DNA of 64,000 nucleotides from Metabacillus litoralis. Lineage in GTDB: Bacteria > Bacillota > Bacilli > Bacillales > Bacillaceae. The notes beneath the pieces are model-generated. The model saw only the letters and a list, made by a program, of their open reading frames with translations, was not told where the DNA came from and did no database searches. The stretch spans positions 310,001 through 374,000 of the forward strand of contig NZ_JAIVKL010000002.1 in assembly GCF_020524045.1 (NCBI RefSeq), given 5' to 3'. Below are positions 1-8,190 of the stretch, piece by piece (the stretch's first letter is position 1; every line of letters begins with the position of its first letter). The translations under genes and the position numbers were made by a program.

Positions 1-158
1 GCTCGACCTGTAATATATTCTGTCATTTTTCGAACATCCAGCATTGCACCTGGAACAGCTACAGCTTGATCAATACCGACTTCTTTCATTAATTTAAGGT
101 ACATTTCTGTATTTCCATATTCTGTGTTTGATAAGTGGGCATGTGCGTCAATAATCAA
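1..158 (-). CDS. Amidohydrolase family protein, 5' part only
   Basis: The gene runs off the left edge, so only about 52 N-terminal residues are present. They begin with IIDAHAHLS, the Asp-x-His-x-His metal-binding start typical of amidohydrolase/TIM-barrel metal-dependent hydrolases. I chose the TTG at 158 because GAGGTG lies five bases upstream; the GTG at 167 lies within that ribosome site. It follows the TPR-like gene by about 50 bases on the same strand and could be co-transcribed with it. The substrate cannot be told from this fragment. Confidence 0.75.
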   Translation of the reverse strand, partial: MIIDAHAHLSNTEYGNTEMYLKLMKEVGIDQAVAVPGAMLDVRKMTEYITGR

Positions 159-209
159 TTTTTTCACCTCGATTCCCATAAAATTTCTTATAGCATTTAC
201 AATCATTTG

Positions 210-2159
210 TTACTCGAATGCCATTCCTAGACCTTTTAAACGGTGTATATATTCTGAATTAGAATCTTCTTTATACAACGCCTGCCATGTTTTTTCAGCT
301 TGATCTTTGAAATTGGTTTTTTTATATAAATGACCTAAATCAAAAAGTAGTTTCAAGTATTGCTGCTTAGAAATTGGAGGATTTTCTCGATTTTGTTCGT
401 ATGCTGATTTTACTGATTTAAAATCCTTTATAGCTTTATCACTGGTATGAAAAAAACCTTCAGGAAGTGATTGATAGATGACACCTCTTAAATATTTCAA
501 TTCTGGATGATCTGTTTGAATAGAAACGTTTAATAACTTTATACCTTGAATGGTATCTTTAAACATTTCTTGTGGGTCATTAGCAAATTTACCCATAAGT
601 GCCACAGATGCTGCATAATACGTTTGAGCAATTTCACATTCTGAAAATGCATCTTTCGCTTTTCCCCAAGCTTCTAGACTCTGTTCTGCAGCAATTTTAC
701 AACCCTTAGCAGCTATTTCATGCATTTCTTTTGCCTTTTCATACAACTTATCTTTAGTAGCCACTGAAAGAGTGCGCACATCGATCTTTTTATAAGAATA
801 AATTTCTTTTTTCTCTTTTAACTTGGCTTGTAATTCCCTATTCGGATTTAACTTTTTTAACTTATTCCAAGCTTCTTCCGCTTCTTTGAGCATGTCTAAC
901 TTTTCATAAGCAATACCAAGATCGAAAAGTAATTGATGGTGTATGTCTGAGCCTTTTTCATTAATAAATGTGTGGTTTTTTAAAACATATTCAATATCTG
1001 AAACGGCTATTGCAGCTCTTCTAAAGAATAACTCTGGAATCCTTAGACTCTGTTTTGCACGAATTAGCTTTAATTCACAAGAATTAGGATGTTCATTTAT
1101 CAGACTATCCATCGCTTTCATAGCTTTTATAGCAGCACCAAACATTTCATAGGTGTTAATAGAATCTCTACCTACCATCGATTGCAAATCAATATAATAC
1201 ATTTCTACTTCTGGAGATGTATTAGTTAACACAAACACCTCGAAGAAATTCAGCGCTTCTTTTACTTCATCGACTGTTCCATTTAAGGCTTTGTTATAAA
1301 AGGTAAAAGCCTCTTTTGTCATCCCATCTTTTAAACTAGTTGAGCTTTCACTATTATTCTCACTTGCTAAATCATTATCTACCATAGCTGGATTTTTCAT
1401 TTCTTTAAAAGCTTTTAATTTTTCTTGGTAGTTATTTGCAGAATCAGGTTGATTTGTGCGTCTATATACATCTACTAAATTTTTTAAAATCTCGACATAT
1501 TCTTCATCTTTCAATATGGTCGAATCTTGTTCATAAGCTTCAACCATATAGGAAAAATCCTCAATTGCTGTTGCTGATCGTTGAAAATATAAATCAGGAA
1601 GTCGGTATGCTACATGACCTCTTAAAAATCTACCAACTATAAATTTCGGATCTAATTCAGCTACCTCATCTAGATGTTTTAAACCCTCAAGAGCAAACTT
1701 CATTTTATCTGTAACACTGTGTGCATCTCTTGCTAGTAAACTAATTGCACTTCCAAAGTATGCTTTAATTTCTTTTGAATCAGGATCTTGTTCATATAAT
1801 TCTTTTAAGAGAGAATGAGCTTTTTTTACTGACTGCTTATTTCCTTTTATTCCAGCTTCATGTTCTTGTATAGCCTCTTTTAATAAATTTGGTCTTTTTT
1901 CTGTGCTTTTATTAGATGCCACTTTGTCTTTATTTTCAATCGGAACTTTTTTTGTTTGGTTTTGATTAGTTTGATGACCACTTTGCTTCTTACTATTTAC
2001 TGGATTGTCTTTTAATTTTAATGAACGAGGAAGTGGTTTGGAATGTGATGCCTCATTTTCCTCAACAACTTCTTTTGATAAAACTGTTTTGGATATATAA
2101 GGATTTCTCTTAACTAATGTTGCTAACAACATTTCTCTCTTTTTTCTTGTCAAGATCAT
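210..2159 (-). CDS. Large TPR-like protein with three copies of a ~160-residue module
   Basis: This is a 649-residue soluble protein with no signal peptide or membrane segment. After a basic, low-complexity N-terminus (residues 1-90, rich in Lys, Asn and Ser) it contains three homologous modules at roughly 92-250, 282-440 and 472-632. Each has a central LPE/DxxF signature (RLPDLYF, RIPELFF, SLPEGFF) preceded by a conserved Arg and followed by an A-I/V-x-D motif, and ends in a TPR-like segment (LGxxYxK...A...W). Its ATG overlaps the stop codon of the upstream single-module gene by four bases (ATGA), so translation is probably coupled. TPR-like repeats usually bind proteins; I do not recognise a specific function. 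Confidence 0.75.
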   Translation of the reverse strand: MILTRKKREMLLATLVKRNPYISKTVLSKEVVEENEASHSKPLPRSLKLKDNPVNSKKQSGHQTNQNQTKKVPIENKDKVASNKSTEKRPNLLKEAIQEHEAGIKGNKQSVKKAHSLLKELYEQDPDSKEIKAYFGSAISLLARDAHSVTDKMKFALEGLKHLDEVAELDPKFIVGRFLRGHVAYRLPDLYFQRSATAIEDFSYMVEAYEQDSTILKDEEYVEILKNLVDVYRRTNQPDSANNYQEKLKAFKEMKNPAMVDNDLASENNSESSTSLKDGMTKEAFTFYNKALNGTVDEVKEALNFFEVFVLTNTSPEVEMYYIDLQSMVGRDSINTYEMFGAAIKAMKAMDSLINEHPNSCELKLIRAKQSLRIPELFFRRAAIAVSDIEYVLKNHTFINEKGSDIHHQLLFDLGIAYEKLDMLKEAEEAWNKLKKLNPNRELQAKLKEKKEIYSYKKIDVRTLSVATKDKLYEKAKEMHEIAAKGCKIAAEQSLEAWGKAKDAFSECEIAQTYYAASVALMGKFANDPQEMFKDTIQGIKLLNVSIQTDHPELKYLRGVIYQSLPEGFFHTSDKAIKDFKSVKSAYEQNRENPPISKQQYLKLLFDLGHLYKKTNFKDQAEKTWQALYKEDSNSEYIHRLKGLGMAFE

Positions 2160-2722
2160 TCACCTCCATTTCGTTTAGCATTTTCAACATGAGTTTTATA
2201 TTTTCTACTATTTAATTTTAATAATTTATTCCATACCTTATCTGCATCATCAAATTTACTAAGTGTTTGATAGGATTTACCTAGATTTAATAGAATTTCA
2301 CAATATTGATCTTTTGTTATATTCTTATTTTTCTTTTCATACTCATTGATGAGAAACTGAAAATCTTCAATTGCTGTTTTTGTTTTTTTAAAATATATCT
2401 CAGGTAACCTAAAAGCTACGTTGCCTCTTAATAATCTAATTTCAAGATTATTAGGCTCTGAAGTAACAGCTTTATCTAATGATTTAAGTCCTCTTTTAGC
2501 TAAATTCATCTTCTCAATAAGATCAATATGGTCTCTTGCTACTAAAGCAGCAGAACTTCCATAATAAGCTTCGATTAATGGATTGTTAGTGACAACAGGT
2601 TTGATTTTTTTTAGAATGTTGTGTGCCTTTTGTGCTGCTTCCTTATCTCCATCTATTGCTTTTTGATGAAGTGCAACCGCTTCTTTAAAATCTTTTTCCC
2701 AATTCCCTTTATCAATTGCCAT
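2156..2722 (-). CDS. TPR-like protein with a single copy of the same module
   Basis: This 188-residue soluble protein carries one copy (about residues 13-175) of the module repeated three times in the downstream gene, including RLPEIYF followed by AIEDF and a C-terminal TPR-like LGKSYQTLSKFDDA segment. I start it at the ATG at 2722, which has GGAGGTG seven bases upstream; an in-frame GTG at 2731 lies inside that ribosome site. The two genes overlap by four bases and look like one transcription unit that arose by module duplication. Function unknown; assembly with the large protein is an inference from their homology and coupling. Confidence 0.75.
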   Translation of the reverse strand: MAIDKGNWEKDFKEAVALHQKAIDGDKEAAQKAHNILKKIKPVVTNNPLIEAYYGSSAALVARDHIDLIEKMNLAKRGLKSLDKAVTSEPNNLEIRLLRGNVAFRLPEIYFKKTKTAIEDFQFLINEYEKKNKNITKDQYCEILLNLGKSYQTLSKFDDADKVWNKLLKLNSRKYKTHVENAKRNGGE

Positions 2723-3250
2723 TTTTTGCACCTCCTTCAGAAAGCTACTATGACTTTTTAAAGTTTCATAGTTTTTGAATACATTTACACTTTATGTAAA
2801 AGAGGTTGGAAAGTGATAGACATTAATGGAAAAGAAATTATTTGATAATAGAGTCTACTTTAAAGCGTTTTCATAAAGTGTTTTCTCCTATGAAAAATAA
2901 CATGTGTGGATGATAATACTATGAAATAGAAAATGTACCTTGAAATAACGATCAGCTTTCATGTAAGCATTCATAGTGATATCTCCTCGGAAAAAATGAA
3001 TGAGGAACTAAAATCTACACTAAACAAATGAATTTATTAATTTTTTGTACACTTTGTTTCTATAACCAGATGGTGTGATACTACTTTGAAAGAAGTGTCT
3101 AAGATGCCACCAACACATAACCCTTTGAGACTCCTAAATACACTAAAATTTTATATAACTGAAGAATCTGGCAGTTAAGCTTACTTATTCCACGGGAAGT
3201 AAAACTCTATAATGGTAATTACTAAGAAGTTGAACAGTAAAAATTCAAAA
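2723..3250. other. Intergenic stretch, only a marginal 28-codon ORF
   Basis: About 530 bases lie between the TPR pair and the DUF421 terminator. The only coding hint is a minus-strand ORF at 2888-2974 with AGGAG upstream of an ATG and the beginning MNAYMKADRYFKVHF. It is too short and unlike anything I know, and may be a remnant. Nothing else is supported. Confidence 0.4.
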
Positions 3251-3281
3251 AACCTCTACACTTATTGTAAGTAGAGGTTTA
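3251..3281 (-). terminator. Rho-independent terminator of the DUF421 gene
   Basis: A perfect 10-bp inverted repeat (AAACCTCTAC / GTAGAGGTTT) with an 11-base loop is followed on the minus strand by a run of T. It lies 35 bases past the DUF421 stop codon. Confidence 0.85.
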
Positions 3282-3315
3282 ATGTAATCTTTCAGCATTA
3301 CGCTAAGATTATTAA

Positions 3316-3936
3316 TTACTGTAAATGTTCTGGTGGTTTAACATTATGTTTGTTTTTAACAACTTCAGTAAAAATTGTGTTTTGACTTGTTGGAATTTCT
3401 TGTTTATTTATAGCAGGTAATATATTTAATGACTGTTTGATCACCTGAAGTTCTTGAAAAAGTAAATCAATATCCTCTTTTATTGCAGGCTTTTTATTAT
3501 CTTTTAATTCATAACCAATTTGACCATTAGGCTCCAAGGTAGCGTATTTCACATCTTCTATTTTACTAATACTGGATTGTCTTAATTTCATTTCTAATAA
3601 ATCAACTGAAATTCTTAGTTTTTTCAATTGATTTTCCTGTAAAGTACCATCTTTTATAACTACTTTTGCTCTACCGGAAATAAACTTCTCAATACCATCG
3701 ATTTTCAATTCACTGAATTCTAAGAAAACAAGTGTTAATACTAACATAAGTCCTACGATTAAAGTGGTCCATACATTTTTCCCAACTAATGGTTGAACAA
3801 GTAATGAACCAAGCCCTATCATAATAACAACTTGAGCAAGTGTCATTTGTGAAATTGATTTTCTTCCTGCTATCCTTAAAAGAATTGTTCCTCCGACTAC
3901 AATAACTATTGCTTTCCAAATTAAGCTATAATCCAT
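3316..3936 (-). CDS. DUF421 (YetF/YdfR-type) membrane protein
   Basis: The 206-residue protein has hydrophobic segments at about 5-25, 35-50 and 55-75, then a soluble C-terminal domain. The stretch after the first segment (GRKSISQMTLAQVVIMIGLG) matches the DUF421 pattern, in which a short GKR/GRK-type motif precedes a polar T-x-x-x-V/L-x-x-x-I-G helix. B. subtilis YetF and YdfR belong to this family; several relatives are linked to sporulation and germination, but the biochemical role is not settled. It is monocistronic with its own terminator. The length is typical for the family. Confidence 0.8.
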   Translation of the reverse strand: MDYSLIWKAIVIVVGGTILLRIAGRKSISQMTLAQVVIMIGLGSLLVQPLVGKNVWTTLIVGLMLVLTLVFLEFSELKIDGIEKFISGRAKVVIKDGTLQENQLKKLRISVDLLEMKLRQSSISKIEDVKYATLEPNGQIGYELKDNKKPAIKEDIDLLFQELQVIKQSLNILPAINKQEIPTSQNTIFTEVVKNKHNVKPPEHLQ

Positions 3937-4051
3937 CCCTTACCAAACCACCTTTTCATATTCTAGTATTTAAAATTTGTTATTTAGACTATTTTATGCA
4001 TGAGATAAATCTAGATTTGTGAACTTATTATAGTGATTCCTTGAAATAAAC

Positions 4052-4081
4052 GAATAAGAGTGTGTAATTTAGTACAAACTA
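4052..4081 (+). promoter_or_regulatory. Candidate sigma-F/sigma-G promoter for sspH
   Basis: GAATA (4052-4056) and CAAACTA (4075-4081), separated by 18 bases, resemble forespore sigma-G/sigma-F elements (GMATR and CATNHTA). The distance to the sspH start fits. This agrees with the forespore expression known for minor SASP genes. Confidence 0.5.
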
Positions 4082-4108
4082 AAGTATTGAATTTTAGGAG
4101 GTAATAGA

Positions 4109-4288
4109 ATGGATATTAATCGTGTAAAACAAATTCTTTCTTCATCAGCAGATATTAAAGTAATGTATAATGGTAGCTCAGTTTGGATTGATGAATTGCA
4201 TGAAGATCAAGAAATGGTGACATGTCATTTAAGAGGTCCACTTGAAGAAAGATCACAAGTGGCAGTTTCGGAATTAATTGAAGCTTAA
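4109..4288 (+). CDS. sspH: Small acid-soluble spore protein, H type
   Basis: This 59-residue gene has AGGAGGT eight bases upstream of its ATG. The protein begins MDINRVKQILSS and contains MYNGSSVWIDEL, ending in a VAVSELIEA-like tail, which is the pattern of the SspH family: an NxxRxKxIL start, a YNGxxVWI core and an acidic C-terminus. In B. subtilis, minor SASPs of this type are made in the forespore and packaged into the spore core. A sigma-G-like promoter precedes it. No terminator was seen directly after it, so read-through into the next small ORF is possible. Confidence 0.88.
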   Translation: MDINRVKQILSSSADIKVMYNGSSVWIDELHEDQEMVTCHLRGPLEERSQVAVSELIEA

Positions 4289-4354
4289 CTATAATACTTT
4301 CTCTTGGAGTTGAAATTCCCTTTTTTATTGAGAGAGATTACAAACTTCATTAGA

Positions 4355-4483
4355 ATGATTTTCATTTGGAGATCATCAAAGCTTAGAAAAGAAAGTGAAC
4401 GCACAATCCGCCGTTCGTTAGCAAAGATCGGTATTAGAAACCGGTGGAAGCTGCCATATAAAGGAAAAGAGGTTTGGCGATAA
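4355..4483 (+). CDS. Possible very small basic protein downstream of sspH
   Basis: A 42-codon ORF begins MIFIWRSSKLRKESER and continues with a strongly basic helix (RTIRRSLAKIGIRNRWK). Only a weak GAGAGAG site precedes the ATG. The composition (Arg, Lys, Trp) differs from the translated AT-rich noise around it, which suggests real coding. It lies 66 bases after sspH on the same strand and 153 bases before the YdjO-like gene. I do not recognise the family. Confidence 0.4.
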   Translation: MIFIWRSSKLRKESERTIRRSLAKIGIRNRWKLPYKGKEVWR

Positions 4484-4636
4484 TTTCTTTTTTTTACATA
4501 AAACCTGTGCTTTATCGTATATATGTAGCAAAATTTATATGGAATAACAGGAATTTGTTAACAAATATACATATTGCCAGGTAAAATGTGTATAATGTAT
4601 GTAGTACAAAATCTCCTTACTAAAGGATGTGTTCAA

Positions 4637-4846
4637 ATGAGATTTCAACAGCAAGTAGAAAAACCACCAGAGGTAAACCTGAAAATATGGTCATGTGATT
4701 CAGATGACTGTAATGGTTGGATGAGAGATAATTTCAAGTCAGATGAAGAACCGAAGTGTCCTCTATGTGGACACGCAATGGTAGAAGATGAGAAAACACT
4801 ACCTGTGTTAGAGAATTTTTCTGCTGTTAGCATTAAAAAAGAATAA
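4637..4846 (+). CDS. ydjO: YdjO-family small zinc-ribbon-like protein
   Basis: The 69-residue protein matches the length and layout of B. subtilis YdjO, described as cold-inducible: an N-terminal tail, then CDSDDCNGWMRDNF and CPLCGHAMV, giving two Cys pairs able to bind one zinc. I start at the ATG at 4637, which has AAAGGATG in front; an upstream in-frame ATG at 4574 has no ribosome site. It is separated from proC by a bidirectional terminator. The function is not known beyond the probable zinc fold. Confidence 0.8.
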   Translation: MRFQQQVEKPPEVNLKIWSCDSDDCNGWMRDNFKSDEEPKCPLCGHAMVEDEKTLPVLENFSAVSIKKE

Positions 4847-4879
4847 CTTCAAAAATTACATTCCTTCTTTTATAAAATA

Positions 4880-4909
4880 AAACCCCATGTGCTATAAGTC
4901 ATGGGGTTT
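4880..4909. terminator. Bidirectional terminator between ydjO and proC
   Basis: The perfect repeat AAACCCCATG / CATGGGGTTT has a 10-base loop, an A-rich left flank and a T-rich right flank, so it can end both converging transcripts. Confidence 0.85.
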
Positions 4910-4969
4910 TGTTTTGGAATTATACATGTAAGTAAGAGATAACTTCGTCATTGTAAACATCCTTTTTAA

Positions 4970-5764
4970 TTATCCTTTTGCTTTTTTATTTGTTGCAATC
5001 ACAGCATTTTTAATTAATTGTTCAAAATTTCCCATCTTTAACACTTTAAGGCCTTCAGCTGTTGCTCCACCTGGTGTGGTAACTTGTTCTCTAAGATCTG
5101 ATGGTAACTTTCCTGTTTTTAACATTTCAGCAGATCCAATGACCATTTCAGTAACAAGTTTTTGTGCGACATCTTTTGTCATACCTAGTTCCTCTGTCAT
5201 AGAAATTAATGATTCAACAAATTGATAAAGAAATGCCGGAGAACTTCCGGTGATAGCAGTTAGTTTATGAATTTCTTCTTCTGAACAATATTGTGAGGCT
5301 CCAATAGAATTAACGATCAATTCCATCTGTTGCTTATGCGTATCTGTTATAAAATGACCATATGCATAAAGAGAAATGGACTGTCCAACCTCAGCAGCAG
5401 TATTTGGCATAATCCATCCCACAGCCGTTTCTTTTGGTAACCGTTTTTCTAGATGTTCCGGTCCAATTCCAGCTGCTATCGTGATGATAAGCTGATTTGT
5501 TATGTATGGATAAATGTTCTTGAGAACTTCTTCATGATCTTTTGGTGGCATTGCTAGAACGATAATATCGACCTGAGTTATCCTGTCAATTAATTGGTTT
5601 TTAGGAATAACACCGTATTTGCTTTCTAATTCTTTTAACCTTGTAGGATTACTTTTATTTGTTACAAATATATCTTTGATTTGATCATGTTTTTTATTTT
5701 GCAAACCAGAAATTATGGCTTCTGCCATTCTTCCTGCTCCTACAAATAATATAGAAGGTTTCAT
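4970..5764 (-). CDS. proC: Pyrroline-5-carboxylate reductase
   Basis: The 264-residue cytoplasmic enzyme would reduce 1-pyrroline-5-carboxylate to proline with NAD(P)H. The N-terminus carries the nucleotide-binding GAGRMAEAI motif of this family, and the C-terminal half holds the signature around TAITGSSPAFLY and the VTTPGGATAEGL substrate loop. AAAGGAG lies eight bases upstream of the ATG. Length is normal. B. subtilis has several paralogues (ProG, ProH, ProI, ComER); which one this corresponds to cannot be decided from sequence inspection alone. Confidence 0.9.
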   Translation of the reverse strand: MKPSILFVGAGRMAEAIISGLQNKKHDQIKDIFVTNKSNPTRLKELESKYGVIPKNQLIDRITQVDIIVLAMPPKDHEEVLKNIYPYITNQLIITIAAGIGPEHLEKRLPKETAVGWIMPNTAAEVGQSISLYAYGHFITDTHKQQMELIVNSIGASQYCSEEEIHKLTAITGSSPAFLYQFVESLISMTEELGMTKDVAQKLVTEMVIGSAEMLKTGKLPSDLREQVTTPGGATAEGLKVLKMGNFEQLIKNAVIATNKKAKG

Positions 5765-6124
5765 TAGCTAATCTCCTTTGCATTTTTTTAGTAAAGTCAC
5801 TATATCATTTTATATAGATCATTTCTAAAAATTTGTAAATTGAAACAAACAAATTTAAACAAAAGGTTGCTTATTTCGTTACTCACCTTACTACGAAGAT
5901 TCAATAAAATGAGTAACATTCTCTCACAAACTCGTTTTAGATCATCGTTAAGCATTATCAATCAGTAGGAAGGTATAAAACAAATGTATTTAGAATTTGA
6001 AATGTCTATACAGTTCTAGTATGAAAAATCTTTAATTATCATCTAAAAATAAGTGTAAAGTTATTATAATTTTGTAGCACCTTTATAGTTTTACAGAGTG
6101 GTTTTACGGTTATTTTCAGAAATT
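5765..6124. other. Intergenic, nothing recognised
   Basis: About 360 AT-rich bases upstream of proC and before the candidate small RNA. I see no convincing ORF, repeat or structured element. Confidence 0.5.
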
Positions 6125-6265
6125 AAAAAAGGACGTCTAAAAGACGTCCTTTGCGTATTGAGGCGAAAGACTGCACGCCACATCGTGCATTTAGCCAGAG
6201 GCATGTCATTTCGACTTACACAATTCAGCTCATCGCTTTATTACTATAACATTTATATAACAAAA
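6125..6265 (-). ncRNA. Candidate small structured RNA ending in a strong terminator
   Basis: A GC-richer island sits inside an AT-rich, gene-free space. Read on the minus strand it contains a perfect hairpin (TGCACG at 6184-6189 pairing with CGTGCA at 6172-6177, 6-base loop). After it come a short C-rich linker and a perfect terminator hairpin (AAAGGACGTC / GACGTCCTTT, 6128-6152) with a T6 tail. No minus-strand gene precedes that terminator, so the transcript it ends would start inside this spacer. No known RNA family was recognised, and the 5' end is a guess. Confidence 0.45.
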
Positions 6266-6399
6266 AGGAAAGAAAAAATAATAGAAAATCAAAGATACTA
6301 ATAAATAGAAGCTATCTATTACCACAATTATACTGTTTTAAACGTTATCATATGATATTGGTAGGAATGAACTATTTTCATAGAAAGTGATTCTTTTAT

Positions 6400-6424
6400 G
6401 TTTCAAGCCCTCTATTTTGTGTAA
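6400..6424 (+). promoter_or_regulatory. Candidate sigma-B promoter of the YflT-like gene
   Basis: GTTTCA (6400-6405), a 13-base spacer and GTGTAA (6419-6424) resemble the sigma-B consensus GTTTAA-N13/14-GGGTAT. It lies about 37 bases upstream of a gene whose family is induced by general stress. Confidence 0.4.
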
Positions 6425-6460
6425 TAGTATAATATACTTTTAAAGGAGGAATATATTAAT

Positions 6461-6805
6461 ATGAAACCTTATATTGAAGAATATCAAAACGAAGATCGTA
6501 TGAAAGAAGCTGTAAATAATTTAAAAACCAAAGGTGTCGAAAAAAATGATGTTTATGTTCTTTCACATGATGATGAACGAACAGAAAGAATTTCTGAAAA
6601 AGTAGATACAAATACAATAGGTTCTGAAGAAACAGGAATGAAAAATGCTGTTGGAAACTTTTTTAATAAAAAAGGCGATGAACTAAGAAATAAACTAAGC
6701 GAAATTGGTTTCTCAAAAACCGAAGCTGAGACATATGAAGAAAAGCTAGATAAAGGAAAGGTATTACTGATCGTTACAAATCCAGAAAAGTATCAATTAG
6801 TCTAA
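6461..6805 (+). CDS. General stress protein, YflT (heat-induced) family
   Basis: The 114-residue soluble, highly charged protein fits the YflT / general stress protein 17M family. It has an opening that sets up a YxxxDRMKEAVNNLKxKG strand-helix unit, a DVYVLSHDDERT strand, and a C-terminal YEEKLDKGKVLLIV stretch. The ribosome site AAAGGAGG is strong. Members of this family in B. subtilis belong to the sigma-B general stress regulon, and a sigma-B-like promoter is visible here. It stands alone and ends in a perfect 12-bp terminator. The molecular activity is unknown. Confidence 0.8.
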   Translation: MKPYIEEYQNEDRMKEAVNNLKTKGVEKNDVYVLSHDDERTERISEKVDTNTIGSEETGMKNAVGNFFNKKGDELRNKLSEIGFSKTEAETYEEKLDKGKVLLIVTNPEKYQLV

Positions 6806-6847
6806 AGTAATGATAACTTAGGAATATAAAAATTCTTTTTATATTTG

Positions 6848-6880
6848 AGGGAAGCTGAAGAATATTCAGCTTCCCTTTCT
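6848..6880 (+). terminator. Terminator of the YflT-like gene
   Basis: A perfect 12-bp stem (AGGGAAGCTGAA / TTCAGCTTCCCT) with a 5-base loop is followed by TTTCTT. Confidence 0.85.
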
Positions 6881-6993
6881 TATGTTAAAAGATAAATACT
6901 CATCCACATTAAGCGAATTAATTCTTAATATGTAGACAAGTTCTTCCCTTCTATTACATATAGATAAATAAGACAAGGCTTAGGAGGGATATT

Positions 6994-7437
6994 ATGCGGT
7001 TTATTATCATTAAAAGAAAATGGCTTTTTCTTGTATTATCCTGTTTAGTGATAGGAAGTTTATATTATTTTAATCAAGAAGCATTACCCACATTTCAAAA
7101 TACACAGAAATCTCAAAAAGATGTTGTCATAAATATGGTTACAGGAGAATTTAGTTCAACTACACCTGATGGCAAGAAAATAGAAGCATATCGATGGGAT
7201 CCTGGAACAATTGTTATTCCTAAGGGAGAAGATGTTTCTCTAAGTATTTATGGTGTAAATGGGAACGAACATCCCTTTTTTATTGAAGGTACAGATATTA
7301 AAGGAGTTGTTAAAAAAGGAGAAGAAACAATTATTCCTTTAAATTTTAAGGAAGAAGGAACTTATCGTTTAATTTGTGATACTCATACACATCATGGTCA
7401 AGGAGTTCCGATGATTGCTTATATTGTAGTTGATTAA
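6994..7437 (+). CDS. Membrane-anchored cupredoxin-like protein
   Basis: The 147-residue protein has a basic N-terminus and one hydrophobic segment (about 9-27) that should hold it on the outer face of the membrane. The rest is a cupredoxin fold with copper-ligand candidates: His93 in NEHPFF, Cys128, His131/133 and Met140 in the closing CDTHTHHGQGVPM loop. This Cys-His-Met loop suits a mononuclear copper site for electron transfer or copper binding. The GGAGGG ribosome site is strong and the gene appears monocistronic. The partner redox protein is not in the window. Confidence 0.75.
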   Translation: MRFIIIKRKWLFLVLSCLVIGSLYYFNQEALPTFQNTQKSQKDVVINMVTGEFSSTTPDGKKIEAYRWDPGTIVIPKGEDVSLSIYGVNGNEHPFFIEGTDIKGVVKKGEETIIPLNFKEEGTYRLICDTHTHHGQGVPMIAYIVVD

Positions 7438-7540
7438 TGATTAGTTAACTCCTAATAAATAGGTATAAATACCTAGTTTTATTCCTTTCAATAGTGGGTA
7501 ATTGTTATTATTAAATAGGGGAAGGTTCGGGGTGATAAGT

Positions 7541-7693
7541 TTGGAAGTTGTCATCTATAAAAATGAATTGTATCAAGTGTTTTTTACATACACTAGTGGT
7601 TATATGGAACTTAAAAAAATTGACTCGGCTATTGATGATATTATCCTAGCTCACCGTTCAGAAATATCTAATTTAGGAACGAACGCATCATAA
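7541..7693 (+). CDS. Small protein of unknown function, TTG start
   Basis: This 50-codon gene starts at a TTG preceded by GGGGTGAT at the right distance. The protein begins with EVVIYKNELYQVFFTY and looks like a compact beta-beta-alpha domain followed by a polar tail. It lies about 100 bases after the cupredoxin gene on the same strand. I do not recognise the family; coding is supported by the ribosome site and the amphipathic pattern. Confidence 0.5.
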   Translation: MEVVIYKNELYQVFFTYTSGYMELKKIDSAIDDIILAHRSEISNLGTNAS

Positions 7694-7704
7694 TCATAAT
7701 AAAA

Positions 7705-7990
7705 AAGTCATACAAAAAGACTAATATATCTAAATTAAGTTATGCTGAAAGAAACAAGTTCGTTACATTGCGCTGCAGACACTTCATTCGCCGGGGAGGA
7801 AGCTGAGCCTCCTCAGCGCTAGCGCCTTCGGGGTCTCAGCCTTTCCTCTATTCTAAGTAGGTGCCCGAGTGTCTTCCGCTCCATTCCAATAGTTCTTAAA
7901 AATAGTATGCAAAAAAAAATATTGAAAACTGCAAAAAAAACCCGGATTATTAGGCTATGATTAATTGATATCACCTAATAATTTGGGTTT
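7705..7990 (+). repeat. Composite repeat relic with GC-rich core and terminal hairpin
   Basis: The spacer 7694-8190 has no gene. It opens with CATACAAAAAGAC...ATCTAAATT, a motif that recurs at 28469. Next comes a GC-rich core at 7770-7880 of a type unlike the neighbouring coding DNA, with a GAGCCTCCTCAGCGC / GCGCCTTCGGGGTCTC arrangement. It ends in a long imperfect hairpin (7938-7954 with 7974-7990) around ATTAATTGATAT, also recurring at 28531. It is most likely a decayed dispersed repeat. I found no clean inverted ends or target duplication. Confidence 0.5.
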
Positions 7991-8190
7991 ATTATTAGCT
8001 TAAATACTTATGTCCCAACCTCTTTAATTTTTCATCATCTATTAACAAATAATCACTTTCGTCGTTACTAACCTTGTCACGGTAGCAAATTACCAATTGG
8101 TAAAAAAACCTCTGAAAAGGATTTGTTCTAAAATCAAGCATTTAAATTCCTCAGAAGGGCTTGAATATATTATTTGTCTACAATACGGAT

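Noticed and set aside
2888-2974. 28-codon minus-strand ORF with AGGAG
   Set aside because: Too short to judge; kept only as a note in the intergenic entry.
6098-6301. 67-codon plus-strand ORF across the candidate small RNA
   Set aside because: It runs through a perfect terminator hairpin and has no ribosome site; the DNA is better explained as an RNA element.
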